In this document: piece after piece, positions 54,130 through 63,413 of the stretch
How the letters are laid out: every line of letters begins with the position of its first letter
Position numbering within the stretch: the first letter of the stretch is position 1
Origin: CAXSEF01 sp964236585
GTDB taxonomy: Bacteria; Pseudomonadota; Alphaproteobacteria; Acetobacterales; Acetobacteraceae
Direction of reading: 5' to 3'
Assembly (NCBI GenBank): GCA_964236585.1
Contig: CAXSFE010000002.1
Span: forward strand, 1 to 64,000
DNA length: 64,000 nucleotides
The notes under the pieces: generated by a model
The model's database searches: none
Seen by the model: the letters and a program-made list of their open reading frames with translations, nothing else
What the model was told of the DNA's origin: nothing
Position numbers and translations under genes: made by a program

Positions 54130-54597
54130 ATGAACGCACTTGCTCAACTGGGGATGGTCTCGGAACTTCCGAGCAATAACCAGATGTCCGCGGCTTCTTT
54201 TCCGGCTTTCGCCGATGGGGAGCAGAAGGATTATTTTGTCGAGAAAGACGGGATGAAGTATGCGGGTGCGCATCTTCTCGTTGATCTCTGGGGGGCGACC
54301 AATCTCGCGGATCCCAAGGCAATCGACTGTACTTTGCGTCGTGCGGCCTTGGCCGCAGGTGCCACCATACTGCACAGTCATTTCCATCATTTTTCACCTA
54401 ATGGCGGTGTGTCCGGTGTGATCGTACTGGCGGAAAGCCATATCTCGATTCACACCTGGCCCGAGCGTGACTTTGCTGCCGTGGACATCTTCATGTGTGG
54501 TGCTTGCGATCCGCACTTGGCGATCCCCGTGATGCAGACGCTGTTCCAAGCTGACAGGGTCGAGATCGACGAGCAGCGGCGCGGCCGCGTGTTCTAG
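54130..54597 (+). CDS. speD: S-adenosylmethionine decarboxylase proenzyme
   Basis: SpeD makes decarboxylated SAM, the aminopropyl donor for spermidine. The 155-residue proenzyme carries the self-cleavage site in LAESHISIHTWPE, where the Ser near residue 103 becomes the pyruvoyl cofactor. GAHLLVDLWGATNL, HSHFHHFSPNGGVSG and DIFMCGACDPHLA are family segments. The frame is open upstream to 53929, but the conserved part starts after ATG 54130. Base composition is noticeably lower in GC than in the flagellar genes around it. The gap 53917-54129 holds two small hairpins (CCTTG-GCC-CAAGG and GACG-TAAT-CGTC) near the start. Confidence 0.93.
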   Translation: MNALAQLGMVSELPSNNQMSAASFPAFADGEQKDYFVEKDGMKYAGAHLLVDLWGATNLADPKAIDCTLRRAALAAGATILHSHFHHFSPNGGVSGVIVLAESHISIHTWPERDFAAVDIFMCGACDPHLAIPVMQTLFQADRVEIDEQRRGRVF

Positions 54598-54662
54598 GCT
54601 GCCTGGCTGCGACGGCTCGGTGCGGCGCACCGGGCCTTCCTGCATGCCAAGGAACCGAAGCA

Positions 54663-55523
54663 ATGAACGAGCACTGGATCGATGAGACGCTGTACCCCGG
54701 TTGGGGACAGCGCTTCAAGGTCATACGCGAGCTTGCGCGTACAAGAAGCGCGATGCAGGACATCGTCATCGTAGAAACTGAGAGCCACGGCCGAGTTCTC
54801 GTTCTCGACGGTGCAGTTCAGATCACCGAGGCTGATGAATTCGTCTACCAGGAGATGATCGCCCATGTGCCCCTCCTGGTACACGGCGACGCTCGGCGTG
54901 TCCTGATCATCGGGGCGGGAGATGGGGGCGTGCTCCGCCGAGTTCTGCAACACCGGCAGGTCGAGACCGCGGTGATGGTGGAGATCGATGGCGAAGTAGT
55001 TCGACTCGCGCGCGAGTTCCTGCCAGCGATCGGCGGTGCGGCGTGGGAAGACCCAAGGGCCACGGTCATCGTAGGTGACGGGATCGACTACGTGATGCGG
55101 GCCAAAGATGCCTCATTCGACGTGATCATCGTCGACAGCACCGATCCGGTGAGTGTCGGAGAGGCCCTGTTTACTGATGCATTCTATCAGCAATGTGCCC
55201 GGGTGCTGACGCCTCGCGGACTGGTGGTGAACCAGTCCGGCGTTCCGTTCATGCAGCCGCAGGAACTGTCAGACACGTCGCGTCGGCGGGCGCGGCATTT
55301 CACATACGTCGGCGCATACGTGGTGGCGGTGCCGACGTATGTGGGCGGTTTCATGACTCTGGGCCTAGCGTCGCGTTCTCGACCGACGGGCCAGTTTGAC
55401 GTCGAGATCGTTCAGGCTCGTGCCGCAAAAGCCGGCATCCTCGGTCTCACACGATACTGGAGTCCGGAAGTGCAGGTGGCCGCCTTCGCGCTTCCGCCCT
55501 ACATCGCGGATTGTCTGCGCTAG
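54663..55523 (+). CDS. speE: Polyamine aminopropyltransferase (spermidine synthase)
   Basis: SpeE transfers the aminopropyl group from decarboxylated SAM to putrescine. The 286-residue protein has WIDETLYPGWGQRFKVIREL, LDGAVQITEADEFVYQEMIAHVP (substrate Tyr/Gln/Glu), VLIIGAGDGGVLRRVLQHRQ, EIDGEVVRLAREFLP and the catalytic IIVDSTDPVSVGEALF. AAGGAAC precedes the ATG. It forms a unit with speD and shares its lower GC. The methylthioadenosine by-product would feed MtnA. Confidence 0.95.
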   Translation: MNEHWIDETLYPGWGQRFKVIRELARTRSAMQDIVIVETESHGRVLVLDGAVQITEADEFVYQEMIAHVPLLVHGDARRVLIIGAGDGGVLRRVLQHRQVETAVMVEIDGEVVRLAREFLPAIGGAAWEDPRATVIVGDGIDYVMRAKDASFDVIIVDSTDPVSVGEALFTDAFYQQCARVLTPRGLVVNQSGVPFMQPQELSDTSRRRARHFTYVGAYVVAVPTYVGGFMTLGLASRSRPTGQFDVEIVQARAAKAGILGLTRYWSPEVQVAAFALPPYIADCLR

Positions 55524-55548
55524 GACACAGGCTTCCACCTTCCGTGAC

Positions 55549-55740
55549 TCAGGGAACAGGGTCTGCCGGTGGCTGGTCACTGACCACGTCGGGTGCGTGC
55601 TCGACGTTTTCCGCCCCACTCCGCGTCCCGCCGAACTTGTCGGCGCCACCCTTGTCCGGGGCGCCGGGCTTCTTGTGGTTGCCTGTGTTCTGCTGACCGT
55701 CCGTGTGCTCGATCGTCTCTTCCGTGTGAGGCTGCTGCAT
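55549..55740 (-). CDS. Small acidic hydrophilic protein, 63 aa
   Basis: I do not recognise this. The ORF starts ATG at 55740 with AGGAG six bases upstream, a near-ideal ribosome site. The product begins MQQPHTEETIEHTDGQQNTG, continues through a Lys/Gly-rich middle (HKKPGAPDKGGADKFGG) and ends PADPVP. It is very polar, without hydrophobic segments, and is probably intrinsically disordered, as some stress-response proteins are. It lies between convergent speE and fliP, on the fliP strand. Reality of expression is untested. Confidence 0.55.
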   Translation of the reverse strand: MQQPHTEETIEHTDGQQNTGNHKKPGAPDKGGADKFGGTRSGAENVEHAPDVVSDQPPADPVP

Positions 55741-55817
55741 CGTGTTCTCCTGCTGCGGCTTGAACGCTTCGGAAGGCAGGGGTTGCACGTCGCGGCCGTC
55801 ACCACGGGGCGAGGACG

Positions 55818-56558
55818 TCACGGCAAGGCGAAGCTCTGCACGAGGCTGCCGCACACCAGGCGCCAGCCATCCACAAGGACGAAGAAGATCAGCTTGAATG
55901 GCAGCGACACCGCGGCCGGTGGCAGCATCATCATGCCCAGGCTCATCAGCACGCTGGACACAACGAGGTCGATGACCAGGAAGGGCAGGTAGAGCAGGAA
56001 GCCCATCTCGAACGCCCGCCGGAGCTCGCCCACCATGAAGGCCGGCACCAGGGCTCGCCATGGGGTGTCCGCGGCGACGGCGGGCTGCGGCAGGTGGCCG
56101 AGATCGAGGAACAGCTGCAGGTCGGCGTTGCGCAGGTTGGCCGTCATGAAGTGCCGGAACGGTTCGGCGGAAAGCCTGAGTCCGTCCATCTCGCCGATCT
56201 TGCCGTCGGCGAGCGGCATCAGCCCGGCGGTCCAGGCCTGATCGAGCACCGGCTGCATGACGAAGAAGGTCAGGAACAGGGCGAGGCCGATGATCACGGT
56301 GTTGGGCGGCGTTCCCTGCGCGCCCAGGGCGCCGCGCAGCAGGGACAGCACGATGACGATGCGGGTGAACGCCGTGACCATCACCAGCAGGCTGGGCGCC
56401 AGCGAGAGCACGGTGACGAGCGCGGTGATCTGCACCAGCCGGCTGGTGGCGCCGGCTTGCCCCGCCTGGCCGAGGTCGATGCTGACCGACTGGGCGTGGG
56501 CCGCAAGCGGCAGCAGCAGGACCAGGGACACGGCCAGCAGCAGCACGCGGCGGTTCAC
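55818..56558 (-). CDS. fliP: Flagellar type III export protein FliP
   Basis: FliP is a core of the export gate pore. The 246-residue protein has a cleavable signal (RRVLLLAVSLVLLLPLAAHA), the conserved PSLLVMVTAFTRIVIVLSLL-type stretch (SLAPSLLVMVTAFTRIVIV) and the C-terminal GFLLYLPFLVIDLVVSSVLM and LPFKLIFFVLVDGW. It starts with GTG, overlapping the fliO stop (GTGA). Confidence 0.96.
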   Translation of the reverse strand: MNRRVLLLAVSLVLLLPLAAHAQSVSIDLGQAGQAGATSRLVQITALVTVLSLAPSLLVMVTAFTRIVIVLSLLRGALGAQGTPPNTVIIGLALFLTFFVMQPVLDQAWTAGLMPLADGKIGEMDGLRLSAEPFRHFMTANLRNADLQLFLDLGHLPQPAVAADTPWRALVPAFMVGELRRAFEMGFLLYLPFLVIDLVVSSVLMSLGMMMLPPAAVSLPFKLIFFVLVDGWRLVCGSLVQSFALP

Positions 56559-56827
56559 CGGACCGACTCCGGCAGCCAACCGACCACGACGGAGGAGTCC
56601 GGGCCGGTCATCAGCATCACCGTCCGTCCGTCGACCATCACCAGGTGCAGGCGGCGCTTGACGTCGAGAGCGACGGTTTCCGTGACCGTCATCCGCTGCC
56701 CGGTGCGTGTGGGCAGCGGGATGCCCAGCAGCCTGGCACCTCGGCTGACGGCCAGGATCAGCGCCACCACGACGCACAATGCGGCGATCGCGGCAAGAGG
56801 TGGCGTCAGCAGGTTGGTCGGGACCAT
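56555..56827 (-). CDS. fliO: FliO-like flagellar export assembly protein
   Basis: A 90-residue protein with one membrane helix (LAAIAALCVVVALILAVSRG) and a small cytoplasmic domain (VTETVALDVKRRLHLVMVDG, ending VVVGWLPESVR). Position directly before fliP and this layout fit FliO, which assists assembly of the FliP ring. Sequence conservation in the family is low. Confidence 0.8.
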   Translation of the reverse strand: MVPTNLLTPPLAAIAALCVVVALILAVSRGARLLGIPLPTRTGQRMTVTETVALDVKRRLHLVMVDGRTVMLMTGPDSSVVVGWLPESVR

Positions 56828-56863
56828 GGCGCGGCCTTTTTGGCAGCGGGTTGCGGGGGCGGC

Positions 56864-57166
56864 TCAGGCGATCAGGCGCAGGTCCAGGGCAGCCGTCGTC
56901 CGGTCGACCTCCGCCTGCACGGCCACGAGCAATCCGCGTAGACCGGTGCCGAGGTCGGGAGGCAGATCGAGCGTGCGGGCGCAGAGCTGGCCGACGCTGT
57001 GCTGCGCGCCCGACAGGTCGACGTCGCGCCCGGCCTCGATCAGGATCCGCGCGGTCGAGAGAGTGGCGATCAGCTGCATCCCGAGATGACGCACCGAGTC
57101 CGCCGCGCGCTGGTCGGCGGACCAGTTCTGTACAGGGAAGATGGCGTGCAGCGTCATTGGCCCCAT
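56864..57166 (-). CDS. Hypothetical protein of the fliO-fliP unit
   Basis: A 100-residue soluble protein with two or three helices: HLGMQLIATLSTARILIEAG, HSVGQLCARTLDLPPDL, and LLVAVQAEVDRTTAALDLRL. It resembles nothing I can name with confidence. It lies 36 bases before fliO on the same strand and is divergent from flgB, so a flagellar role is likely by context. The start may be ATG 57166 or ATG 57157. Confidence 0.6.
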   Translation of the reverse strand: MGPMTLHAIFPVQNWSADQRAADSVRHLGMQLIATLSTARILIEAGRDVDLSGAQHSVGQLCARTLDLPPDLGTGLRGLLVAVQAEVDRTTAALDLRLIA

Positions 57167-57261
57167 CAAGCCCCAGGCGGGTGAAGGCCGGGTTAACGCT
57201 GCCCTTTACTGTTCGGTAACCGGACGGTGGGATGCTGCGGGCAAGCAGATCGGAGCTTGTC

Positions 57262-57645
57262 ATGGATCCCGCCGATATCGGCCTGTTCAGCCTTGCCGAG
57301 CGCAGGCTTGCCTGGGTGGACCAGCGTCAGGCCCTGCTGTCGCAGAACATCGCCAATGCGGACACGCCGGGGTACCAGAGCAAGGACCTGTCGCCGTTCG
57401 CGGCCCAGCTGGGCCGGCTTGCGCTGAGCCCGTCGGAGAGCGGCACCGCAAGCCTCGGAACGTCGCTTTCCGCGCCTGGGCAGGGAGCCGACCGCGCGCA
57501 CGAACGTGCGGTGGACGGCAACGCGGTCGGCCTGGAGGACCAGCTCGCCAGGGTCGCGGACTCTGACGGCACCCAGCAGCTCGTGACCGGGCTTTATCAC
57601 AAGTACATGGGGCTGTTCATGACCGCCTTCGGCAAGTCGTCCTGA
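57262..57645 (+). CDS. flgB: Flagellar proximal rod protein FlgB
   Basis: A 127-residue rod component and first gene of the rightward unit flgB-flgC-fliE-fliQ-fliR-flhB. The motif RQALLSQNIANADTPGYQSKDL (quoted in part: SQNIANADTPGYQSKDL) is diagnostic, and the end LYHKYMGLFMTAFGK is typical. A TTAAC-containing segment at 57191-57195 lies in the divergent gap. Confidence 0.94.
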   Translation: MDPADIGLFSLAERRLAWVDQRQALLSQNIANADTPGYQSKDLSPFAAQLGRLALSPSESGTASLGTSLSAPGQGADRAHERAVDGNAVGLEDQLARVADSDGTQQLVTGLYHKYMGLFMTAFGKSS

Positions 57646-57656
57646 GGGGATCGGAC

Positions 57657-58064
57657 ATGGACCTGACCACCGCACTCAGCATCTCCGCCCGCGGCATGGA
57701 CGCCCAGACTTCGCGCTTGCGCGTCATCGCCGAGAACCTGGCGAACCAGGACAGCATGGGCAGCGCGCCGGGCGTCGATCCCTACCGGCGCAAGACCGTG
57801 ACCTTCGAGCAGCGTCTCGACCCCGCGCTGGGCGCCGCCACGGTCGGCGTGAAGAAGGTCGGCACGGACAAGTCCGACTTCCCGGTGAAGTACGATCCGT
57901 CGAACCCCGCGGCGGACGCGAAGGGCTACGTGCGCACGCCCAACGTCAACAGCTTTGTCGAGATCATGGACATGCGCGAGGCGCAGCGTTCCTACAGCGC
58001 CAACCTGAACGTGATGCAGGTGTCGCGCGGCATGCTGACACGCGCGATCGAGATGCTGAAGTGA
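57657..58064 (+). CDS. flgC: Flagellar proximal rod protein FlgC
   Basis: A 135-residue rod protein. ALSISARGMDAQTSRLRVIA, ENLANQDSM, DPYRRKTVTFEQRL, and the C-terminal PNVNSFVEIMDMREAQRSYSANLN match the family. Its stop overlaps the GTG start of fliE. Confidence 0.96.
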   Translation: MDLTTALSISARGMDAQTSRLRVIAENLANQDSMGSAPGVDPYRRKTVTFEQRLDPALGAATVGVKKVGTDKSDFPVKYDPSNPAADAKGYVRTPNVNSFVEIMDMREAQRSYSANLNVMQVSRGMLTRAIEMLK

Positions 58065-58387
58065 GCACGATCCAGCTCGCCATGCGCGCGGCCGACGCGG
58101 TCGGCGCCTACAGCCGGGTCGACACCGGGACCGGCACGGCCGGCATTGGCGCCACCGGCGGCACTGCCGCATCGGGCTTCGGCGACATGCTGGGCCGGGC
58201 CATGCAGGGCGCCGTCGACGCCGGCCATGCCGCCGACACGCAGTCGATGCAGGCGATCTCGGGCGGAGGCAGCATCACCGACGTGGTCACCGCCGTCTCC
58301 AAGGCGGAGCTGGCGCTGCAGTCCACCGTCGCGATCCGCGACCGGGTCGTGCAGGCATATCAGGACATCATGCGCATGGCGATCTGA
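58061..58387 (+). CDS. fliE: Flagellar hook-basal body protein FliE
   Basis: A 108-residue linker between the MS ring and rod. FGDMLGRAMQGAVDAGHAAD, ITDVVTAVSKAELALQSTVAIRDRVV and YQDIMRMAI at the end are diagnostic. The start is GTG within the flgC stop. Confidence 0.93.
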   Translation: MSTIQLAMRAADAVGAYSRVDTGTGTAGIGATGGTAASGFGDMLGRAMQGAVDAGHAADTQSMQAISGGGSITDVVTAVSKAELALQSTVAIRDRVVQAYQDIMRMAI

Positions 58388-58440
58388 CCGGCGCGCAGCC
58401 ACGCCAGTCCGACGCTCTCGGCAAAACGCCAGGAGGCACG

Positions 58441-58713
58441 ATGCAGGAAGTCGACGTGGCCATCGCGATGCACGACGCGGTGATGGTCGCCCTCAAGCTC
58501 GGGGCGCCGCCGTTGCTGGCCGCGCTGTGCATCGGTCTGGTGATCTCGCTGGTGCAGGCGGTGACCCAGATCAACGAGGCCACGCTGGCCTTCGTGCCGA
58601 AGGTCATGGTGATCGGCGCGGTGCTGGCCCTGCTCGGCCCGTTCATGCTGTCGACGCTGAGCGGCTTCACCCAGGGCCTGTTCGACCGCATGATCGTGGT
58701 CGGCAGCCAGTGA
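58441..58713 (+). CDS. fliQ: Flagellar export gate protein FliQ
   Basis: A 90-residue two-helix export protein: LLAALCIGLVISLVQAVTQI and TLAFVPKVMVIGAVLALLGPFMLSTL. The family motif TQINEATLAFVPK is intact. AGGAGG precedes the ATG. Confidence 0.95.
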   Translation: MQEVDVAIAMHDAVMVALKLGAPPLLAALCIGLVISLVQAVTQINEATLAFVPKVMVIGAVLALLGPFMLSTLSGFTQGLFDRMIVVGSQ

Positions 58714-58747
58714 TCGCCGAGCGACCCCCGCTGCGTCGCGCACCGCA

Positions 58748-59524
58748 GTGACGCCCGATGACGCCGCCCTGTTCGCCGCCCTGCCTGGCTGGGCGTTCGC
58801 CTTCGTGCTGGTGCTGTCGCGGGTCAGCGCCGTGGTGCTGCTGCTGCCCGGCATTGGCGAGAGCGAGCCGCCTGCCATGCTGCGCGCCGGCCTGACCCTG
58901 GGGATGACGCTGCTGCTGCTGCCGGTGGTGGCCCCGCTGGTGCCGGCGGCACCCGGGGATGTCTGGCGCGACCTGCTGATGGTGGGCGCCGAGCTGCTGG
59001 CGGGAGGGCTGCTCGGCTGGCTGGCGCGCCTGCTGGTGCTCTCCCTACCGATGGCCGGCACCATCATGTCCTACATGATCGGCCTGTCCAGCGTGCTGCA
59101 GCCCGATCCGCAGCTCGGCCAGACCACCGTGCTGGCCAAGGCGTTCGGCATGGTCTCCACGGTGCTGGTGCTGTCCACCGGGCTGTATTCGCTGCCGATC
59201 GCGGCGCTCGCGGGCAGCTACCGGCTGATCGAGCCGGGGCACCTCCTGCCGGTGGCGGACACGGCGCAGGCGGCCGTGGGTGCGGTCGCGGAGGGCTTCG
59301 TGGTGGCGATGCAGCTCGCAGCGCCGCTGCTGTTCGCCGGCACGCTCTGGCAGCTCGGGCTGGCGTTATGTGCGCGTCTGGTGCCGAACCTGCAGATCTA
59401 CGTGGTGGCGATTCCAGGGCAGATCGTCGGCGGGCTGCTGCTCCTGGCGCTGCTGCTGGTCGGCGTTCTCGAGGCCTGGAGCGAGGCGGTGCGCACCGGC
59501 TTCATGCTGCTGCCCGGGCACTGA
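58748..59524 (+). CDS. fliR: Flagellar export gate protein FliR
   Basis: A 258-residue membrane protein of the export gate, with the family segments FAFVLVLSRVSAVVLLLPGIGESEPP (quoted in part: VLVLSRVSAVVLLLPGIGE), MAGTIMSYMIGLSSVLQPDP, and FAGTLWQLGLALCARLVPNLQIY. The start is GTG at 58748, preceded by TGCGTCGC rather than a clear ribosome site, so it is probably coupled to fliQ. Confidence 0.93.
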   Translation: MTPDDAALFAALPGWAFAFVLVLSRVSAVVLLLPGIGESEPPAMLRAGLTLGMTLLLLPVVAPLVPAAPGDVWRDLLMVGAELLAGGLLGWLARLLVLSLPMAGTIMSYMIGLSSVLQPDPQLGQTTVLAKAFGMVSTVLVLSTGLYSLPIAALAGSYRLIEPGHLLPVADTAQAAVGAVAEGFVVAMQLAAPLLFAGTLWQLGLALCARLVPNLQIYVVAIPGQIVGGLLLLALLLVGVLEAWSEAVRTGFMLLPGH

Positions 59525-59525
59525 G

Positions 59526-60584
59526 ATGGCGGAGGCCGAGCGCGAGGACCGCACGGAAGCCGCCAGCCAGAAACGGCTCGACCAGGCCCGCGAGGAGGGA
59601 CGGGTCGCGATCTCGCGCGAGGTGCCTCACCTGGTCGGGCTGGGTGCGGCCACGCTGATGCTGATGATGCTCGGCCCCCAGCTCGGCCGGCGCGTGATGG
59701 CGCTGCGGTTCCTGCCGGCCGGGCTCGACGGCTTCGATGCGCAGCAGGCCGGCGACCTGCTGCGCCAGGCGATGCTGTCGGGCCTGATGATCTGCGGGCC
59801 GCTGGTCGCGGCGGTGCTGGTCGCGGGTGTGTCGGCGACGCTGCTGCAGACCGGGGGGGTGCTGAACACCAAGGCGCTGATGCCCGACCTCGCGCGGCTG
59901 GACCCGCGGCGCGGGCTGAAGCGGATCGCGGGCAGGGACAGCCTGGTGCAGGCGGCACGCTCGGTGGCCAAGCTGGTGATCCTGGGCGTGATCTGCTGGC
60001 ACGCGATCAGGGGCGAGCTGCCGGCGCTGGGGCACGCGCCGTTCTGGCAGCCGGCGCTGCTGGCCGACCGTCTACTGCGCGCGGTGCTGCACATCCTGGT
60101 CATGCTGCTGGCGGCGCAGGCGGGGATCGTGGCGCTCGACGTGCTGTGGGTGCGCCACGTGCACAACAGGTCGTTGCGGATGAGCAAGCAGGAGCAGCGC
60201 GACGAGTTCAAGGAGTCCGAGGGCGATCCGCACGTCAAGGGACGCCGGCGCCAGCTGCAGCGCGCGCGGGCCAGGCAGCGCATGATGGCCGCGATCCCGA
60301 AGGCGACGGTGGTGGTGACCAACCCCACGCACTACGCTGTGGCGCTTGCCTACGAGCGTGGCGGCAGGGGAGCGCCGAGGGTGGTCGCCAAGGGCGTGGA
60401 TGAGGTGGCCGCGCGCATCCGCGAGGCGGCGCGCGAGCACAGGGTCCCGCTGGTGGCCAGCCCGCCGCTGGCGCGCGCCCTGTATCGCGTGGAGCTGGAG
60501 GCCGAGATCCCCGCCGAGCATTTCCAGGCGGTCGCCGAGATCGTCGCCTACGTGTGGCGACTCGGCCGGCGCGCCGCGGCGTGA
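59526..60584 (+). CDS. flhB: Flagellar export switch protein FlhB
   Basis: FlhB switches export from rod/hook to filament substrates. The 352-residue protein begins with the typical REDRTEAASQKRLDQAREEGRV start (in part: EDRTEAASQKRLDQAREEG), followed by four membrane helices and the cytoplasmic domain with KQEQRDEFKESEGDPHVKGR. The autocleavage site is in VVVTNPTHYAVAL (Asn-Pro near residue 265). It overlaps the next gene's GTG by four bases. Confidence 0.96.
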   Translation: MAEAEREDRTEAASQKRLDQAREEGRVAISREVPHLVGLGAATLMLMMLGPQLGRRVMALRFLPAGLDGFDAQQAGDLLRQAMLSGLMICGPLVAAVLVAGVSATLLQTGGVLNTKALMPDLARLDPRRGLKRIAGRDSLVQAARSVAKLVILGVICWHAIRGELPALGHAPFWQPALLADRLLRAVLHILVMLLAAQAGIVALDVLWVRHVHNRSLRMSKQEQRDEFKESEGDPHVKGRRRQLQRARARQRMMAAIPKATVVVTNPTHYAVALAYERGGRGAPRVVAKGVDEVAARIREAAREHRVPLVASPPLARALYRVELEAEIPAEHFQAVAEIVAYVWRLGRRAAA

Positions 60585-62158
60585 GCGTGGAGGGTCCGGG
60601 GCCCCGGGACGGCGCGCCCGGACTGGCCGCCCTGCTGGAGGGCCTGGACACCGGTGCGGCCGTGCTGTTTGCCGGGTCGCCGGTGGCGCAGGTCGTGGTC
60701 GATCGCGCGGGGCGGCTGATCCGTGCCAATCCCGCGCTGAGCCGCCTCGTCGGCGTGAGCGGCCGGCTCGACGACACCCTGCACGTGTCGGCACTGTTCA
60801 TGCCCGCGGCATGGGCCGGGATCCAGGCCGCCCTGCACGCGGTGCTCGCCGGCGCGGGTCGTGCCGGGATCGGGCGCGCCGTTCCGCTGGCGCCGGCCGG
60901 TACGGTCGTGGTCGATCTTTTCGCCTGCGCGATCCGCGAGGCGGACGGCGGCGTCGGCGGGGTGCTGCTTCACCTGTGCGACGCCAGCGGACGCGTCGGA
61001 CTCGAGGCACAGCTCGCGCAGGCGTCGGCGCTGCGCGATGTCGGGCAGCGCGCCGGCGGGGTCGCCCACGACGTCAACAACCTGCTCGCGGTGGTCGCCG
61101 CGACGGTGGCGGAGGCGCTCGCTCGACCCGGGCTGGACGGAGCGTCGCGCGACGCGTTCGCGGAGGTCGGGGATGCGGCGCGGCGCGGCGCGGCGCTGGT
61201 GCGGCAGCTGCTCGGGGGTGGATCGCCTCGAGCCGCTGCGGTGGTGGCCGGCGTCGATCCGGCGCTGCGTGCGCTGGAGGCACCGCTGCGGCGAGTGCTT
61301 GGCGGCATCCCGCTGGTCCGGGGCCCGGGCATGACGGACGCCGCGGTGGCGATCGATCCGGAGGACCTCGACCGGGTGCTGACGAACCTCGCGCTCAACG
61401 CACGCAACGCCATGCCGTCCGGCGGCACCCTGACCGTGGGCAGCGGCGAGCGTGAGGTGACGGAGGCGGTGTCGCAGTTCGGCGATGCCGTGGTGCCGGG
61501 CCGCTATGTCGTCGTCGCGGTGCGCGACACCGGCACCGGGATGTCGCCCGATGTCATGGCACGGCTGTTCGAGCCGTTCTTCACCACGCGCGCCGGGCAG
61601 GGCGGGACGGGTCTTGGTCTGGCCAGCGTGCGCCAGCTGGTACGACAGGCAGGCGGCTTCATCGAGGTGGACAGCGAGCCCGGCAGCGGGACGACGGTGC
61701 GCGTGCACCTGCCGTGGTGCGAGGCGGTGCCGGCCGGCCGGCCGGGAATGGCCGGGGGTGGCGGTGCTGCCGGTGCCGCGCCGTCCGGCAGGGGCATGGT
61801 GCTGCTGGTGGACGACGAGGCAGGGCTGCTGCGCCTGGGCGAGCGTGCGCTGTCGCGGGCCGGCTGGCACGTGGTCACGGCATCCTGCGTGGCGGACGCG
61901 CTGGCCGCCCTGGAGGATGGTGGCCTCGTGCCGCGTGTGATCGTGACCGACCTGGTGCTTCCCGATGGCGACGGGCTCGCGCTGGTGGACGTGGCGCGCC
62001 GTCGATGTCCGGGCCTGCCGGCAGTCCTGACTTCCGGGTATGCCGATGACGCGCTCCGGGACAGGGCGGCCTCGGCCGGCGTGACGTTCCTGGCAAAGCC
62101 GTGCGGCATGGCCGTGCTGCTGGACCAGGTGGCCAGATCCGCGCAACCGCCAGGCTGA
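60581..62158 (+). CDS. CckA-like hybrid histidine kinase
   Basis: A 525-residue hybrid sensor kinase. A PAS-like segment (residues 25-130) precedes the dimerisation helix DVGQRAGGVAHDVNNLLAVV (phospho-His near 163). The HATPase has LTNLALNARNAMPSGG (N box), VVAVRDTGTGM (G1), EPFFTTRAGQGGTGLGLASV. A Gly/Ala linker leads to a receiver domain (VLLVDDEAGLLRL, phospho-Asp in IVTDLVLPDG near 457, Lys in FLAKPCG). CckA controls CtrA, hence cell cycle and flagella, in alphaproteobacteria, and often follows flhB. This protein lacks the two N-terminal membrane helices of canonical CckA, so it is a short soluble form or a paralogue. Confidence 0.85.
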   Translation: MSVEGPGPRDGAPGLAALLEGLDTGAAVLFAGSPVAQVVVDRAGRLIRANPALSRLVGVSGRLDDTLHVSALFMPAAWAGIQAALHAVLAGAGRAGIGRAVPLAPAGTVVVDLFACAIREADGGVGGVLLHLCDASGRVGLEAQLAQASALRDVGQRAGGVAHDVNNLLAVVAATVAEALARPGLDGASRDAFAEVGDAARRGAALVRQLLGGGSPRAAAVVAGVDPALRALEAPLRRVLGGIPLVRGPGMTDAAVAIDPEDLDRVLTNLALNARNAMPSGGTLTVGSGEREVTEAVSQFGDAVVPGRYVVVAVRDTGTGMSPDVMARLFEPFFTTRAGQGGTGLGLASVRQLVRQAGGFIEVDSEPGSGTTVRVHLPWCEAVPAGRPGMAGGGGAAGAAPSGRGMVLLVDDEAGLLRLGERALSRAGWHVVTASCVADALAALEDGGLVPRVIVTDLVLPDGDGLALVDVARRRCPGLPAVLTSGYADDALRDRAASAGVTFLAKPCGMAVLLDQVARSAQPPG

Positions 62159-62211
62159 CCCTGGTTGTCGTGGCCTGGCGTGGCACCGTCCGGGAAAGGT
62201 TGGATCGCCCC

Positions 62212-62240
62212 TTGAACAAAACAGGAACAGGTGCCTAATT
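62212..62240 (+). promoter_or_regulatory. Probable recA promoter
   Basis: TTGAAC (62212-62217) and CTAATT (62235-62240) are separated by 17 bases, a good sigma-70 spacing. The LexA box overlaps the -35 end, as expected for an SOS-repressed promoter. The untranslated leader to ATG 62370 is about 120 bases. Confidence 0.65.
62214..62228 (+). promoter_or_regulatory. LexA box (SOS operator) of recA
   Basis: GAACAAAACAGGAAC fits the alphaproteobacterial LexA site GAAC-N7-GAAC exactly. It lies between the probable -35 and -10 of recA. Confidence 0.85.
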
Positions 62241-62369
62241 CCCTGGCATGGACACATTTGCTGCGGCACTGCCACCTGTGACACAGTCCCGCCTGTGACA
62301 CGCAAACCCAGAAGTATGCCGCCGGGACCACTCGGTGAGGTTGTGGACGCCCCAGGGGAAGGACGCGGC

Positions 62370-63399
<1,030 letters not shown>

Positions 63400-63413
<14 letters not shown>

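Noticed and set aside
62295..62369. Longer RecA start at GTG 62295
   Set aside because: The extra 25 residues match no RecA N-terminus, and ATG 62370 has a good ribosome site.
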